NCBI RefSeq assembly: GCF_002499975.2
Contig: NZ_CP052766.1
Coordinates: 124,001 to 188,000, forward strand
Length of the DNA stretch: 64,000 bases
Reading direction: 5' to 3'
Source: Alteromonas pelagimontana
GTDB taxonomy: Bacteria; Pseudomonadota; Gammaproteobacteria; Enterobacterales; Alteromonadaceae
Shown piece by piece: positions 9,531 through 21,862 of this stretch (the stretch's first letter is position 1; every line of letters begins with the position of its first letter). The position numbers and the translations under genes are program-made. The notes under the pieces were generated by a model. The model searched no databases and was not told where the DNA came from. It saw nothing but the letters and a program-made list of their open reading frames with translations.

Positions 9531-9908
9531 ATGAATACAGAGACAACCAAACAGTTGAGATTTGATAAAAGCAAACGGGTGATGATTATCGCCATGATGC
9601 TGTTTGCGCAACTGTTCCTTCTTGCGACAGACGCGTTTGCCTTTGGGGATATAGCAATAAACTCCTCCGCGTCTCACCATGAGCTATGTATTTCTGACTC
9701 CGTTACCTGCCAGACTAATGCTGCGGATGACGGACAAGACTCTAACTGTGACCATTGCTGTTCTTGTCACGGACATTTCACACATATCGTTCTTCTACCG
9801 AAAAGCGATCTTAATTATGAATCGCGTAGCGAATCTTCCCTAGCCGCTTATTTGCAACACTTTTCCTCCCATCTTCAACCAGGTATTGATCGCCCTCCAA
9901 GAACCTAA
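9531..9908 (+). CDS. Small exported Cys/His-rich protein ahead of czcCBA
   Basis: 125-residue protein with a membrane or signal segment around residues 17-38 (ends ATDAFAFG), followed by a short periplasmic region. That region contains the cluster CDHCCSCHGH at residues 73-82, further cysteines at 53 and 60, and histidines at 49, 50 and 85, a clear metal-ligand-rich stretch. There is no enzymatic motif. It is the first gene of the czc block, 41 nt upstream of czcC and in the same direction. I infer a periplasmic metal-binding or sensing accessory. The start may be at Met18 or Met22, since no good ribosome site precedes 9531. Confidence 0.65.
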   Translation: MNTETTKQLRFDKSKRVMIIAMMLFAQLFLLATDAFAFGDIAINSSASHHELCISDSVTCQTNAADDGQDSNCDHCCSCHGHFTHIVLLPKSDLNYESRSESSLAAYLQHFSSHLQPGIDRPPRT

Positions 9909-9949
9909 TCCTCGTCGCTTTTACTTTTTAACTGACCAGGATGTACAAC

Positions 9950-11236
9950 ATGAACAATACTCGAAGGCACCCACGCGTCTGTTCGCGTCAGGTTGTAGTA
10001 ATATGCTCGCTAGTGCTTTGCTCGACGCAATCGTTAAGCGAACCCCTTACATTAAAGCAGGCAACGCAATTAACGTTGCAACAGCACCCCCAACTACAGA
10101 AATTTATCCCGCTAGTTAGGGCGCTTGAGGGCGAAAAAGAACAAGCTTCCCTTTCGCCTGTTTATGAGATAGGTATTCAAGCAGAAAATCTGATGGGATC
10201 TGGAAACACTGCTGGTTTTAGCGAATCAGAGCTCACAGTATCTCTGTCATCTGTGTATGAACTGGGTGATAAATTAGATGCCCGGGTGGCATTAGCTGAT
10301 GCAAAGCTGTCGCTTCTACAGTCTGAGCAATACGTCCAGTCCCTTTCACTGTTGGGCGATCTCACTGAACAATACGTCCGAACGCTGGCTCATCAAGAGC
10401 GAGTAAAGCTGGCAAAATTGTCTTTATCACTGGCTCAGGATGCACTTGAGATAGTAAAAGATCGCGTGGAAGCAGGCGCGACCAACGAAGCCGAACTGCT
10501 ACGCGCTAACGCCACATTTAACCAAGCAAAGCTGGATAGTGCTTCAGCAGAAATGTTATTGGTCATTGCGAAACAGTCGCTGGCTTTGTTTTGGCGTGAA
10601 GAAGGCGCGAATTTGGATATGATATCAGGTTCGCTTTCCAGTTTACCTTCATCGCAGCAGTTTCGCCTGCTCTATCAGCGGTTCCTGGCTTCACCAAACA
10701 TGGAGCGCCTGAGCAACGCGATAGATGCCAAAGACGCAGAATTAGCCCTTGCTCACAGTAATACCAGTGCTGACATTTCATGGAGTGTAGGCATTAAACG
10801 TCTGCAGGATGTGCAGGATACCTCAATCGTAGCTGGCGTTTCGTTACCGCTATTTGCTGGGAAAAGAAATCGCGGGGCAGAGAAAGCTGCAACAGCGAGG
10901 AAAATGGCGACCACGTTGGATCGTGATTCAAAACTATTGGAAGTAAAAAGACTATTGTTTGAGGCATCCCACTACTTGAATTTCACTGTACAAGCGGTTT
11001 CTCACCTGAATAAAAGTATTATCCCAGACCTACAGCAGGCTATGAAGCTTACACTGGAAGGCTATGAACAGGGTATTTACAACTATCAGGAATGGTTAAC
11101 ATCAAGAGAAGCGCTTATCCGCACCCAAGCCAGGGTCATTGACCTAAGCGAAACCGCACTTATTCATCAAGCGCTGATTGAACAGTGGACGGGTTTGCCC
11201 AGCCACGCGCTTTCTTCACACAGAGTTCCGGAATAA
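9950..11236 (+). CDS. czcC: CzcC-type outer membrane efflux protein (TolC family)
   Basis: Outer-membrane channel of a tripartite heavy-metal RND pump, 428 residues. It has a signal peptide to about residue 30 (CSTQSLSEP). The mature start LTLKQATQLTLQQHPQL is the usual OEP opening. Long helical segments rich in Ala, Leu and Gln follow, as in TolC-family barrels. I chose ATG 9950 because AGGA lies 8 nt upstream; ATG 9941 overlaps that site. The stop is 2 nt before czcB, so they are co-transcribed. This is the only outer-membrane channel encoded beside any of the three RND systems here. Confidence 0.88.
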   Translation: MNNTRRHPRVCSRQVVVICSLVLCSTQSLSEPLTLKQATQLTLQQHPQLQKFIPLVRALEGEKEQASLSPVYEIGIQAENLMGSGNTAGFSESELTVSLSSVYELGDKLDARVALADAKLSLLQSEQYVQSLSLLGDLTEQYVRTLAHQERVKLAKLSLSLAQDALEIVKDRVEAGATNEAELLRANATFNQAKLDSASAEMLLVIAKQSLALFWREEGANLDMISGSLSSLPSSQQFRLLYQRFLASPNMERLSNAIDAKDAELALAHSNTSADISWSVGIKRLQDVQDTSIVAGVSLPLFAGKRNRGAEKAATARKMATTLDRDSKLLEVKRLLFEASHYLNFTVQAVSHLNKSIIPDLQQAMKLTLEGYEQGIYNYQEWLTSREALIRTQARVIDLSETALIHQALIEQWTGLPSHALSSHRVPE

Positions 11237-11238
11237 TT

Positions 11239-12423
11239 ATGACGAAGTCACTTCCTATCCTTTTTCTCCTTCTTTTTGCTTTCGTTATTCCGCTTGCAGC
11301 GGAAGAAACCGCTGGTACACATGATGCTAAAGCGCAGACTTTTCAAAAAGGAAACACAACGCTATCCCTGCGTATTGCTAAAATATCAGGCGACACTTAT
11401 CTATTAGCTGATTTTCAAAATAAGCATCAACAGATAGCGCCAGAAGACCTAAAGGTTACACTTCGCCGCATTGGTAACAGGTACGAAACGATAACATTTG
11501 CGCCTTTTGAAAACGGGCTAAGGTCGCAGCAGACGATTTCCAAACCTCACTCCTTTACGGCGCAAGTAGTATTAGACATTGATAATAAGAAATATAACTG
11601 GCAGTGGGAGAAGCACGAAGGACGAACAAAAATCGATACCACTTACAGCGAAAAGGCTGGAGTCACAGTCGCTACTGCACAAGGCGGTGAAATTGAACGG
11701 CATGTCGAGGTGTATGGGCTTCTCACCATTCCACCACAAAAACAAGCCAGTGTTAACGCCCGTTTCCCTGGCATTGTCGAAGCCCTTCTTGCTGATGTTG
11801 GTCAGGCCGTTGCAAAGGGCGACAAACTGGCTCGTATCCAGTCGAACGATAGCTTGCAGTCTTACACGGTCAGCGCACCTATCAGTGGCAAGATTGTATC
11901 GCGCAATGTCAACATCGGTCAGCTAACAGGTTCAGCGCCTATCTATACAATAATTGACACCTCGACACTTTGGGCAGAGCTAAAGATATTCCCTTCTCAA
12001 AGAAAGGAGGTGGCAGTGGGAATGCCAGTGCATATTCTTAAAGAAGGGATGCGTCAGAATAGTTCCATTCTAAGTATTGTCCCATCCGTTAACGATCAGC
12101 CTTACCAGATTGCACTCGTTGAAATCAGTAACAAAGACGGTCATCTCACGCCAGGAGATTTAATTACTGGTGTGCTTGATGTGCAGCGCGTTTTGGTGCC
12201 TGTGAGAGTAGAAAAGCAGGCTGTCCAAAAGCTGGACGGCAAACCTGTGGTTTTTATCAATGAAGGTGAAGTATATCAGGCAAGCCCGGTTGAGTTAGGG
12301 ATCAGTGATGACCGTTTTATTCAAATTGAAAAAGGCCTTGATGTCGCACAGAAATATGTTCTCGAAAACAGTTATCTAATCAAAGCCGACATTGAAAAGT
12401 CCGGCGCGTCTCACGCTCACTGA
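11239..12423 (+). CDS. czcB: CzcB-type periplasmic adaptor of heavy-metal RND efflux
   Basis: Membrane-fusion protein linking CzcA to CzcC, 394 residues. Residues 1-20 are a signal peptide (ends FVIPLAAEE). An N-terminal domain of about 130 residues precedes the adaptor core. The core has a lipoyl half (ARFPGIVEALLADVGQAVAK), the second half (VSAPISGKIVSRNVNIGQ), and a beta-barrel and C-terminal domain with VPVRVEKQAV. The start at 11239 removes an 18-codon out-of-context extension that overlaps czcC. It is followed 12 nt later by czcA. Confidence 0.88.
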   Translation: MTKSLPILFLLLFAFVIPLAAEETAGTHDAKAQTFQKGNTTLSLRIAKISGDTYLLADFQNKHQQIAPEDLKVTLRRIGNRYETITFAPFENGLRSQQTISKPHSFTAQVVLDIDNKKYNWQWEKHEGRTKIDTTYSEKAGVTVATAQGGEIERHVEVYGLLTIPPQKQASVNARFPGIVEALLADVGQAVAKGDKLARIQSNDSLQSYTVSAPISGKIVSRNVNIGQLTGSAPIYTIIDTSTLWAELKIFPSQRKEVAVGMPVHILKEGMRQNSSILSIVPSVNDQPYQIALVEISNKDGHLTPGDLITGVLDVQRVLVPVRVEKQAVQKLDGKPVVFINEGEVYQASPVELGISDDRFIQIEKGLDVAQKYVLENSYLIKADIEKSGASHAH

Positions 12424-15543
<3,120 letters not shown>

Positions 15544-15585
15544 TTACATTAATGCCCTGCCAAGGCCAGGGCGACTGGAGAAAGT

Positions 15586-16464
15586 ATGGCTCATAATCAT
15601 TCTCATAGCTCGGAAAAAATTGGCTGGGCATTTTTCTCAAACTTTAGCTTTACCATTATCGAATTTGTTGGTGGCTGGTTAACCAACAGTACCGCTATCA
15701 TGGCAGATGCTGTGCACGATCTGGGCGATACGCTTTCCATCGGGAGCGGCTGGGTGCTCAACAAACTGGGTGATAAAGGGGCAGACAAGCAATTTACCTA
15801 CGGCTATCGACGCTTAAGTTTACTTGGAGCGCTTATTAATGGTGTTGTGTTATTGGCAGGTTCCGCTTGGATCCTCTTTGAAGCGATTCCGCGTTTGGCA
15901 GATCCAGTCATGCCAGAAACCGAGGGAATGATCCTGTTGGCTATCCTGGGTGTGGCAGTAAACGGCTTTGCCGCTTTTAAGCTTCAAGGAGGAAAAACGC
16001 TAAATGAGAAGGTGCTCAACTGGCATCTTTTGGAAGATGTGCTCGGCTGGGTGGCTGTGCTCATTGTTGCCATTGTCATGCAGTTTGTCGCTTGGCCGGT
16101 TCTTGACCCTCTGCTATCCATTGGCTTTACACTTTTTATTCTGTTTAATGTTGGACGGAATTTGTTGAGCACCCTAAAACTGTTTTTTCAGGCTGTACCT
16201 GATAACCGATTACCAAGCAAGGTTACTCACGTCTTACAGAAACTCGATTTTGTAAAAAGCCTTCATCATTTACATATCTGGTCGCTCGACGGTGAGCATC
16301 ATGTCGCAACCGCACACGTTGTCGCTCGTTTTGAATCAATCGATGAGTATAGGCACTTGAAACAAAGAATCGCCGAAACGATGGACCAGTTTGGGTTTAT
16401 GCATACGACTATTGAAATAGAACTACTTGAAGAAGACTGTCGAGATACGAGAGTTGAGAGCTGA
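15586..16464 (+). CDS. Cation diffusion facilitator zinc/cadmium exporter (CzcD/ZitB type)
   Basis: Inner-membrane metal/proton antiporter, 292 residues, six expected helices. The helix-2 site reads ADAVHDLGD and the helix-5 site HLLEDVLGW; these His/Asp pairs form the transport metal site. The N-terminus AHNHSHSS is a short His-rich tail. The C-terminal cytoplasmic ferredoxin-like domain includes LHHLHIWSLDGEHHVATAHV. It follows czcA by 42 nt and completes a czcCBA-CDF block. In such systems the CDF moves metal to the periplasm and CzcCBA removes it from the cell. Confidence 0.9.
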   Translation: MAHNHSHSSEKIGWAFFSNFSFTIIEFVGGWLTNSTAIMADAVHDLGDTLSIGSGWVLNKLGDKGADKQFTYGYRRLSLLGALINGVVLLAGSAWILFEAIPRLADPVMPETEGMILLAILGVAVNGFAAFKLQGGKTLNEKVLNWHLLEDVLGWVAVLIVAIVMQFVAWPVLDPLLSIGFTLFILFNVGRNLLSTLKLFFQAVPDNRLPSKVTHVLQKLDFVKSLHHLHIWSLDGEHHVATAHVVARFESIDEYRHLKQRIAETMDQFGFMHTTIEIELLEEDCRDTRVES

Positions 16465-16725
16465 TTGATTATATGCAATCTGTGTTCAGGTGTCGCAAGT
16501 GAACTAATGGCAAATGCTCCTTGACAGCTGTTTCTGCTCGGCATATACCGGGACTTCGCGCCAAAACTAGCGGTAGTTAACAGCACTTTTTTCCATTCCA
16601 GACAGGTATAGAAATATTGGCGCGTGGCGTTTAATTTTATAAACCACATTTGGAGTAACAACCGGCACATTCCTTTGCGTGATCTACAATTCAACAATCC
16701 ACACATTCTCGATTAGGAAAAACAT

Positions 16726-16891
16726 ATAACAGCACCTAAGCTTGCTTTCGTGGCAATTGCTGTTGCTACTACCCTTGCGCCAGCCGCCGTTTTTGCACAA
16801 GGTAAGAGGTGCCATTGATTTTAATAACCTGACGGGCATCATGAATGAACCGCGTATTTGGGGTATTGAAACAAAATTCTCCTTCTACTAA
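16726..16891 (+). pseudogene. Remnant of a TonB-dependent receptor (ends only, start codon lost)
   Basis: A ribosome site (TTAGGA) leads to ATA ACA GCA CCT, where ATA probably replaces the ATG. The next codons give a typical signal peptide (KLAFVAIAVATTLAPAAVFA, then Q). Within a few codons the frame changes, and the other frame gives a C-terminus LTGIMNEPRIWGIETKFSFY then stop. An aromatic end after PRxWG is typical of TonB-dependent outer-membrane receptors. The middle, normally 600 or more residues, is gone. I infer an internal deletion with an out-of-frame joint. Confidence 0.55.
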
Positions 16892-17001
16892 ATTGATTCC
16901 ACTCCATTAACCAACTGATGGTGTTGAAGAGAGAGCATGCGCTGACGGCTTTTGAATTATTCTTCCGAAAGCGCCTTTTTGCTCACTGCGTTACTGTTGT
17001 T

Positions 17002-17367
17002 TTAAGCCACGCTCGCTAAACGCTGCTCATGCATCTGCGCTATCAGGGTTTGGATCCTTTTACTTGCCTGGATATTTTTTGCATCTCGCTGATAATAAAC
17101 CTGATCCAGCACATGTCCTTTCTCGTCAATCAGAAAGCTTGCCAGCCTGGTCTACCGGTAAGGTAAAAATATCTGATGCAATACTACCGATCGGGACCTC
17201 GGCAAATTGACTACACGTTGATAAAAACAATAAGGCAAGTTCAGTGTAGACAACCGCTTGTCGCCGCCGTTAAGACGTAGCAACGTCTGGAAGCCATCTG
17301 AACCTTCTTCTGTACGAATTCCGTGTCGGGATACCAGCTTATCCAATGCTTTGATTCCTGTCGCCAT
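17002..17367 (-). pseudogene. Decayed gene with strong ribosome site, possibly thioredoxin/peroxiredoxin-like
   Basis: ATG 17367 is preceded by a near-perfect GGAGGTGAT. The first frame reads ATGIKALDKLVSRHGIRTEE and stays open for about 70 codons, but the later sequence makes sense only in another frame, ending FLIDEKGHVLDQVYY and then QRLASVA and a stop. The FLIDxxGxVLDxxYY piece resembles the last strand of thioredoxin-fold peroxiredoxins, which is a weak match. A LexA box lies 17 nt upstream. I do not recognise the N-terminal part. Confidence 0.35.
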
Positions 17368-17384
17368 ATCACCTCCGCAATGCA

Positions 17385-17400
17385 CTGTATATTTAAACAG
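17385..17400. promoter_or_regulatory. LexA (SOS) box
   Basis: CTGT-ATATTTAA-ACAG matches the CTGT-N8-ACAG consensus exactly. It lies 17 nt upstream of the decayed leftward gene starting at 17367. No intact gene is placed to use it; rightward lies a convergent gene's terminator. Confidence 0.65.
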
Positions 17401-17424
17401 TATATCAGTGTTGGTGATAAATCA

Positions 17425-17452
17425 AACAAAAAAGGCAGCCAGAGCTGCCTTT
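17425..17452 (-). terminator. Terminator of the RND permease gene
   Basis: AAAGGCAG (17431-17438) / CTGCCTTT (17445-17452) hairpin with a T-run on the minus strand, 22 nt past the permease stop. Confidence 0.75.
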
Positions 17453-17474
17453 GCAAGTAGAATTAAGCTGACGA

Positions 17475-20400
17475 TTAATAGTGGCTATCAGATACCACAG
17501 TTTCTGACGCTGCTTCAGGCCCTGTTTTTGGTTTACGCCGGAAGATATTCTTAATGTCATCTAAAACAAGATACATTGCGGGTACCAATAGCAGTGTGAT
17601 CACGGTGGCAAACAAAATACCGAAAGCCAGCGAAATAGCCATGGGTATTACAATTTGTGCTTGTAAGCTTCGTTCAAAAACAATTGGCATAAGCCCCATA
17701 AAAGTAGTTAGCGAGGTTAAAACTATGGCGCGGAAACGTTGCGTCCCTGCGCTGATCGCGGCATCTATTAATCTATGCCCCTCTTCCCTCGCACGATTTA
17801 CAAAGTCGACCATTATCAAGCTGTCGTTTACCACCACACCTGATAAAGCAATAATGCCGCACAGCGATAACACGCTTACTGCCATATCCAGCACCAAATG
17901 ACCAAAGATAGCGCCAACAATTCCAAACGGAATAACTGACATGATAATTAAAGGCTGCGAGTATGAGCGAAGCGGTATAGCCAACAATGCGTATATAGCA
18001 AACAACGCGAAGAGCAAGCCCTTTAGCAAACCAAGCATCGCTTCGCCTTGCTCTCTCGAATTACCCTGCAACTGGAACTCGACGTCAGGATACCGCTCTA
18101 GAAGATCGGGCATGATAGTTCTGACAACATCTTGTGTCACTTCACCCGGATCAAGCATGGCTTTATCAACTTTTGCCGTTACCGTGACCGAGCGGTTACC
18201 ATCTACTCTGACAATGGAATCAAAACCTTGACCCAAGGCTATTTCACCCACTTCCTCAAACGGAATATCATCACCATTGGGTGCTCTGACGCGCATGGTT
18301 TCCAAATGCTCAATCGAACTTCGCGCCTCTTTCGGATACCTTACCATCACTTTAATTTCTTCTTCGTCTCGCTGAATACGTTGAACCTCAGCACCATAGA
18401 AGCCGTAACGCACCTGTTGCCCAAGTTGCTGTAATGTAATTCCCAAAGCCTGTGCCTGCGGTGTAAGAGACAACTGTATTTCATCACTGCCGCCGGCAAA
18501 GGTATCATTAATGTCTGTTACCCCATTATAAGCCGCTAGCTTCTTCTTCAAGTCCTCACTCACACTACGTAACGCATTAATGTCATTTGACATAAATTCG
18601 AAATTCAGGTCGGCGCCACCGCCTGGGCCGCCAGGTGCACCAATATTTAATGTTTTTACACCAGGAATTTCCGGCATCATTTCGCGCCAGCGTTGATGGA
18701 TATCGAAATCGGTAAAGTCACGGGTTTCGCCTTTCGTTAACTCTACAAATATTTCGCCACCGAGGTTTCCAGAGTCAAATGCAATTGCGTGCTTCACCAC
18801 CGGTTGGCTGGTTTCGTCCTGAAATGATTTATCCATTTTACGCATGGAATCAAGCATGGTAGTAATAGCCTGATCCCGCTGTTTAAGCGACGATCCTGGC
18901 TCCAGCTCTACACTAGCCATCATAAAGTCGCTAGGAATATCCGGGAAAAAGACGAATCTCACGATCCCGCCGCCAAACAACCCCACGGTCACAATTAACA
19001 TGGCTAAAAAAGATGACAAAGTGATATAGCGATGACGTATGGCCTTGGCTAAAAACGGTGCATAAATATTATCAATAAAACGTTTTATGCCCTCGCTGAA
19101 GATATCTCTGAACTTCTGAAATCGATTTGCTTTACTGGGATCGTAAGGCTTTAAGTTCATGTGAACCAAGTGCGCCGGTAAAATAAGTTTGGATTCAATA
19201 AGAGAAAATATCAGGCATACAATGACTACCCAGCCAATGGTTTTCCAAATTACACCAAAAGGGCCAGATACCATTAACATTGGCGTAAATGCAGCAATGG
19301 TAGTCAATACCCCAAAGGTGGCAGGCATAGCTACTTTTTTCACGCCGGCAATAACGTTGTCTGTGCTATGGCCTTTCTTATCTATTTCCGTGTACGCAGA
19401 CTCTCCCATAATAATGGCATCATCAACCAATATTCCCAGCACCAGAATAAACGCAAACAGGCTAAGTAAATTGATGGAAACACCAATCATATCCATAGGC
19501 AACACCAAAAGCGTGCCGAGAAAACACACGGGTAATCCCCAAATTACCCAAAACGCCAATTTCACCTTTAAAAAGAGCGACAATACGACAAAGACCAGCA
19601 ACGCGCCCCAAAACATATTCGAGAGCATCATATTTAATCTGTCAGCCAGATAAAATGAGCTGTCTCCCCAGGTGTCCGCTTGGATGTTGCCTGGAAAACC
19701 GGCTTTGTTTTGATCCAGATATTCGTTCACTAACTTAGAGATTTCCAGCGCATTCTGATCGCCTACGGCCCTTACGCGCAAACTGACTGAGGGCTTACCG
19801 TCGAACTGTGCGTACTGATTATCTTCAACAAAACCATCATTGATTGCAGCAATATCGCCCAGCGTTACCCGCGTTCCGTTGGCGTCGTTGAGCAACACAA
19901 TTTGAGCAAAATCCCAGCCTGTGTAGGCTTGCCCTTTCGTTCGCAGCAGGATATCGCCATTTTCAGTACGAATGGAGCCGCCGGGCAAATCGACACTCGA
20001 TTGACGTACAACATCCACCACTTCCGAAAACGTCAGATTATATTTTTGCAAGTCTTCTTCAGAAAGCTCAATGGATATTTGATAATCTCTCGCTCCCACC
20101 ACAGATACACTGGAAATACCGGGAAGATTAGCGATGTCATCCCGCATGCCCTTAGCAAATTCTTTTAATTCTCGCTCAGAAGCCTCGCCGTAAACCGACA
20201 ACCACAGTACATCCTGCTGGACTTTTTGTCGGTAAATAACCGGCTTTTCTGTGTTACCGGGAAAGCTGGGAATGGCATCAACCTGCACCTTTACTTCATC
20301 CAGCACTTCCTGCACGTCATAGTCTTCTTCAACTTCAATGCTGACGGTGCCCATTCCCTCTACGGCGGTTGAAGTAATACGTTTGATTCCTTCAAGATCT

Positions 20401-20636
20401 TTAACCGCTTCCTCAATCTTGAGGATTACCCCCTCTTCAACTTCCTGCGGTGCCGCACCAAGATAGGGAACCCTGACGTTAATGATATTGATTTCGAACG
20501 CGGGAAAAATTTGTTTTTGAATAGTGAACGCGCCAAAAATCCCCCCTATAATCAGAACCCACATCAGCAGATTTGCCGCTACGCTGTTACGGGCAAACCA
20601 CGCGATAAAGCCACTTTGCGTATCTACTCTGCTCAT
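17475..20636 (-). CDS. RND efflux permease
   Basis: Proton-driven inner-membrane exporter of the RND superfamily, 1053 residues. The N-terminus has FIAWFARNSVAANLLMWVLI as helix 1. The helix-4 proton relay reads GILVDDAIIMGESAYTEI. The second half repeats the fold, with IIALSGVVVNDSLIMVDFVN near helix 10. The size is standard for the family. It overlaps the adaptor gene by 4 nt (ATGA), so the two are translationally coupled, and no outer-membrane channel gene is nearby. A shared TolC elsewhere is the likely partner. The substrate cannot be read from sequence; the helix-4 motif is not of the metal HME type. Confidence 0.88.
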   Translation of the reverse strand: MSRVDTQSGFIAWFARNSVAANLLMWVLIIGGIFGAFTIQKQIFPAFEINIINVRVPYLGAAPQEVEEGVILKIEEAVKDLEGIKRITSTAVEGMGTVSIEVEEDYDVQEVLDEVKVQVDAIPSFPGNTEKPVIYRQKVQQDVLWLSVYGEASERELKEFAKGMRDDIANLPGISSVSVVGARDYQISIELSEEDLQKYNLTFSEVVDVVRQSSVDLPGGSIRTENGDILLRTKGQAYTGWDFAQIVLLNDANGTRVTLGDIAAINDGFVEDNQYAQFDGKPSVSLRVRAVGDQNALEISKLVNEYLDQNKAGFPGNIQADTWGDSSFYLADRLNMMLSNMFWGALLVFVVLSLFLKVKLAFWVIWGLPVCFLGTLLVLPMDMIGVSINLLSLFAFILVLGILVDDAIIMGESAYTEIDKKGHSTDNVIAGVKKVAMPATFGVLTTIAAFTPMLMVSGPFGVIWKTIGWVVIVCLIFSLIESKLILPAHLVHMNLKPYDPSKANRFQKFRDIFSEGIKRFIDNIYAPFLAKAIRHRYITLSSFLAMLIVTVGLFGGGIVRFVFFPDIPSDFMMASVELEPGSSLKQRDQAITTMLDSMRKMDKSFQDETSQPVVKHAIAFDSGNLGGEIFVELTKGETRDFTDFDIHQRWREMMPEIPGVKTLNIGAPGGPGGGADLNFEFMSNDINALRSVSEDLKKKLAAYNGVTDINDTFAGGSDEIQLSLTPQAQALGITLQQLGQQVRYGFYGAEVQRIQRDEEEIKVMVRYPKEARSSIEHLETMRVRAPNGDDIPFEEVGEIALGQGFDSIVRVDGNRSVTVTAKVDKAMLDPGEVTQDVVRTIMPDLLERYPDVEFQLQGNSREQGEAMLGLLKGLLFALFAIYALLAIPLRSYSQPLIIMSVIPFGIVGAIFGHLVLDMAVSVLSLCGIIALSGVVVNDSLIMVDFVNRAREEGHRLIDAAISAGTQRFRAIVLTSLTTFMGLMPIVFERSLQAQIVIPMAISLAFGILFATVITLLLVPAMYLVLDDIKNIFRRKPKTGPEAASETVVSDSHY

Positions 20637-21862
20637 GGATTGGCCTCGTCTGTATGAATCGCCTCGCCATCTTTGGCCTTATCATTGCTAGCCTGAGCTG
20701 TGGGCACTTCATCGCCGGGAAGCCGCACTTTCATGCCTTCATAAGGGTTAGGTACCGCGCTCATAATGACCAGCTCCCCTGCTTCCAGCCCGCCCGAAAT
20801 ATAAACGTTCTGAGCGTTAGAGCGCACCACTTCCACTGGTTTAATAACCAGTTTCCGTTTATCATTTACCGTTAACACCGTGTTATCCAGCCGCAGAACA
20901 TTGCGCGGCAGAACGAATAAATTTCGATTCTCATTACCTGCTATGCTTGCTTCGACGAACTGCCCAAAGCGCAGCGGAGCACCATCTTCTGACGTTGACG
21001 AGTTGCGATAAGGATCCTCCACCTGCGCGATAGCATAAATAACCCGGTTTCCCCTATCCAGCACGCCTTCTGTTCGCACTAAATCTGCAGTCCAGTGGCG
21101 GAGCTTTCCGGCCACCTTCGCTTTTAATGCAACATTTCCTGCCGACTTTACGCTTGCGGACAAATCAATAAACGCAAGATCGCTATCAGTAATAGGTAAG
21201 CGAACTTCAGCCACATCGGTGGCATAAATTTCCCCCACTACTGCCCCTGTTGAAACAAACTGGCCAAGGTCGATATTACGTTCTACCACAATACCGTTAT
21301 AGGGCGCGCGAATTTCCGTTCTGGCCAAATTGCGCTTCGCTCTTTCAAGTTTAGCTTCAGCCGCTTTTACATTCGCCTGTTCCTTAAGTAATTGCGGTTT
21401 ACGCAATCCCAGTTCTGGCGGAACTACAGAGTTCACCGACTGCCACTCGGCCGCCGCCACTTTGCCCCGGGCTTTTTCTTCTTCCAAAGCGGCGGTTGCC
21501 TGAGCAAGTTCGGCTTCGGCAAGTTTTAATTCAGTGTGATAATCATCCTGTTCCAGGATGACCAGCACATCTCCTTCTTTAAACATGCCGCCCACGACAA
21601 AAACATCAGCAAGAGACGCCACGCGACCACTTACCTGAGCACTGATATTGGTTTGATGTTTGGGTAAAACATTCCCCTGCGATGCAACAGTAAACTGCAC
21701 TGGCTCCCGATTCACGGGTGAAGCGTCAACCAGGAAGTCCTTCGTCTCTACCGGTTGTTGTTCAGGCGGCTTTCTACTGGTAATCATTACAGCCGCTATA
21801 ACTATCGCAAGTAAAATAATGATCAGTGGCAGCCCACCTTTCATCCATATCGAATTTTTCAT
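20633..21862 (-). CDS. RND efflux periplasmic adaptor (membrane fusion protein)
   Basis: 409-residue adaptor. It has an N-terminal membrane anchor (residues 9-28, LPLIIILLAIVIAAVMITS) rather than a lipobox. Lipoyl half-motifs are ISAQVSGRVASLADVFVVGG and RAPYNGIVVERNIDLGQFV, on either side of a coiled hairpin rich in Ala, Glu and Lys (residues about 110-180). The C-terminal domains end in a Glu/Lys/Asp-rich tail. It is the first gene of the two-gene leftward operon. A promoter should lie in the gap up to 22124. Confidence 0.88.
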   Translation of the reverse strand: MKNSIWMKGGLPLIIILLAIVIAAVMITSRKPPEQQPVETKDFLVDASPVNREPVQFTVASQGNVLPKHQTNISAQVSGRVASLADVFVVGGMFKEGDVLVILEQDDYHTELKLAEAELAQATAALEEEKARGKVAAAEWQSVNSVVPPELGLRKPQLLKEQANVKAAEAKLERAKRNLARTEIRAPYNGIVVERNIDLGQFVSTGAVVGEIYATDVAEVRLPITDSDLAFIDLSASVKSAGNVALKAKVAGKLRHWTADLVRTEGVLDRGNRVIYAIAQVEDPYRNSSTSEDGAPLRFGQFVEASIAGNENRNLFVLPRNVLRLDNTVLTVNDKRKLVIKPVEVVRSNAQNVYISGGLEAGELVIMSAVPNPYEGMKVRLPGDEVPTAQASNDKAKDGEAIHTDEANP

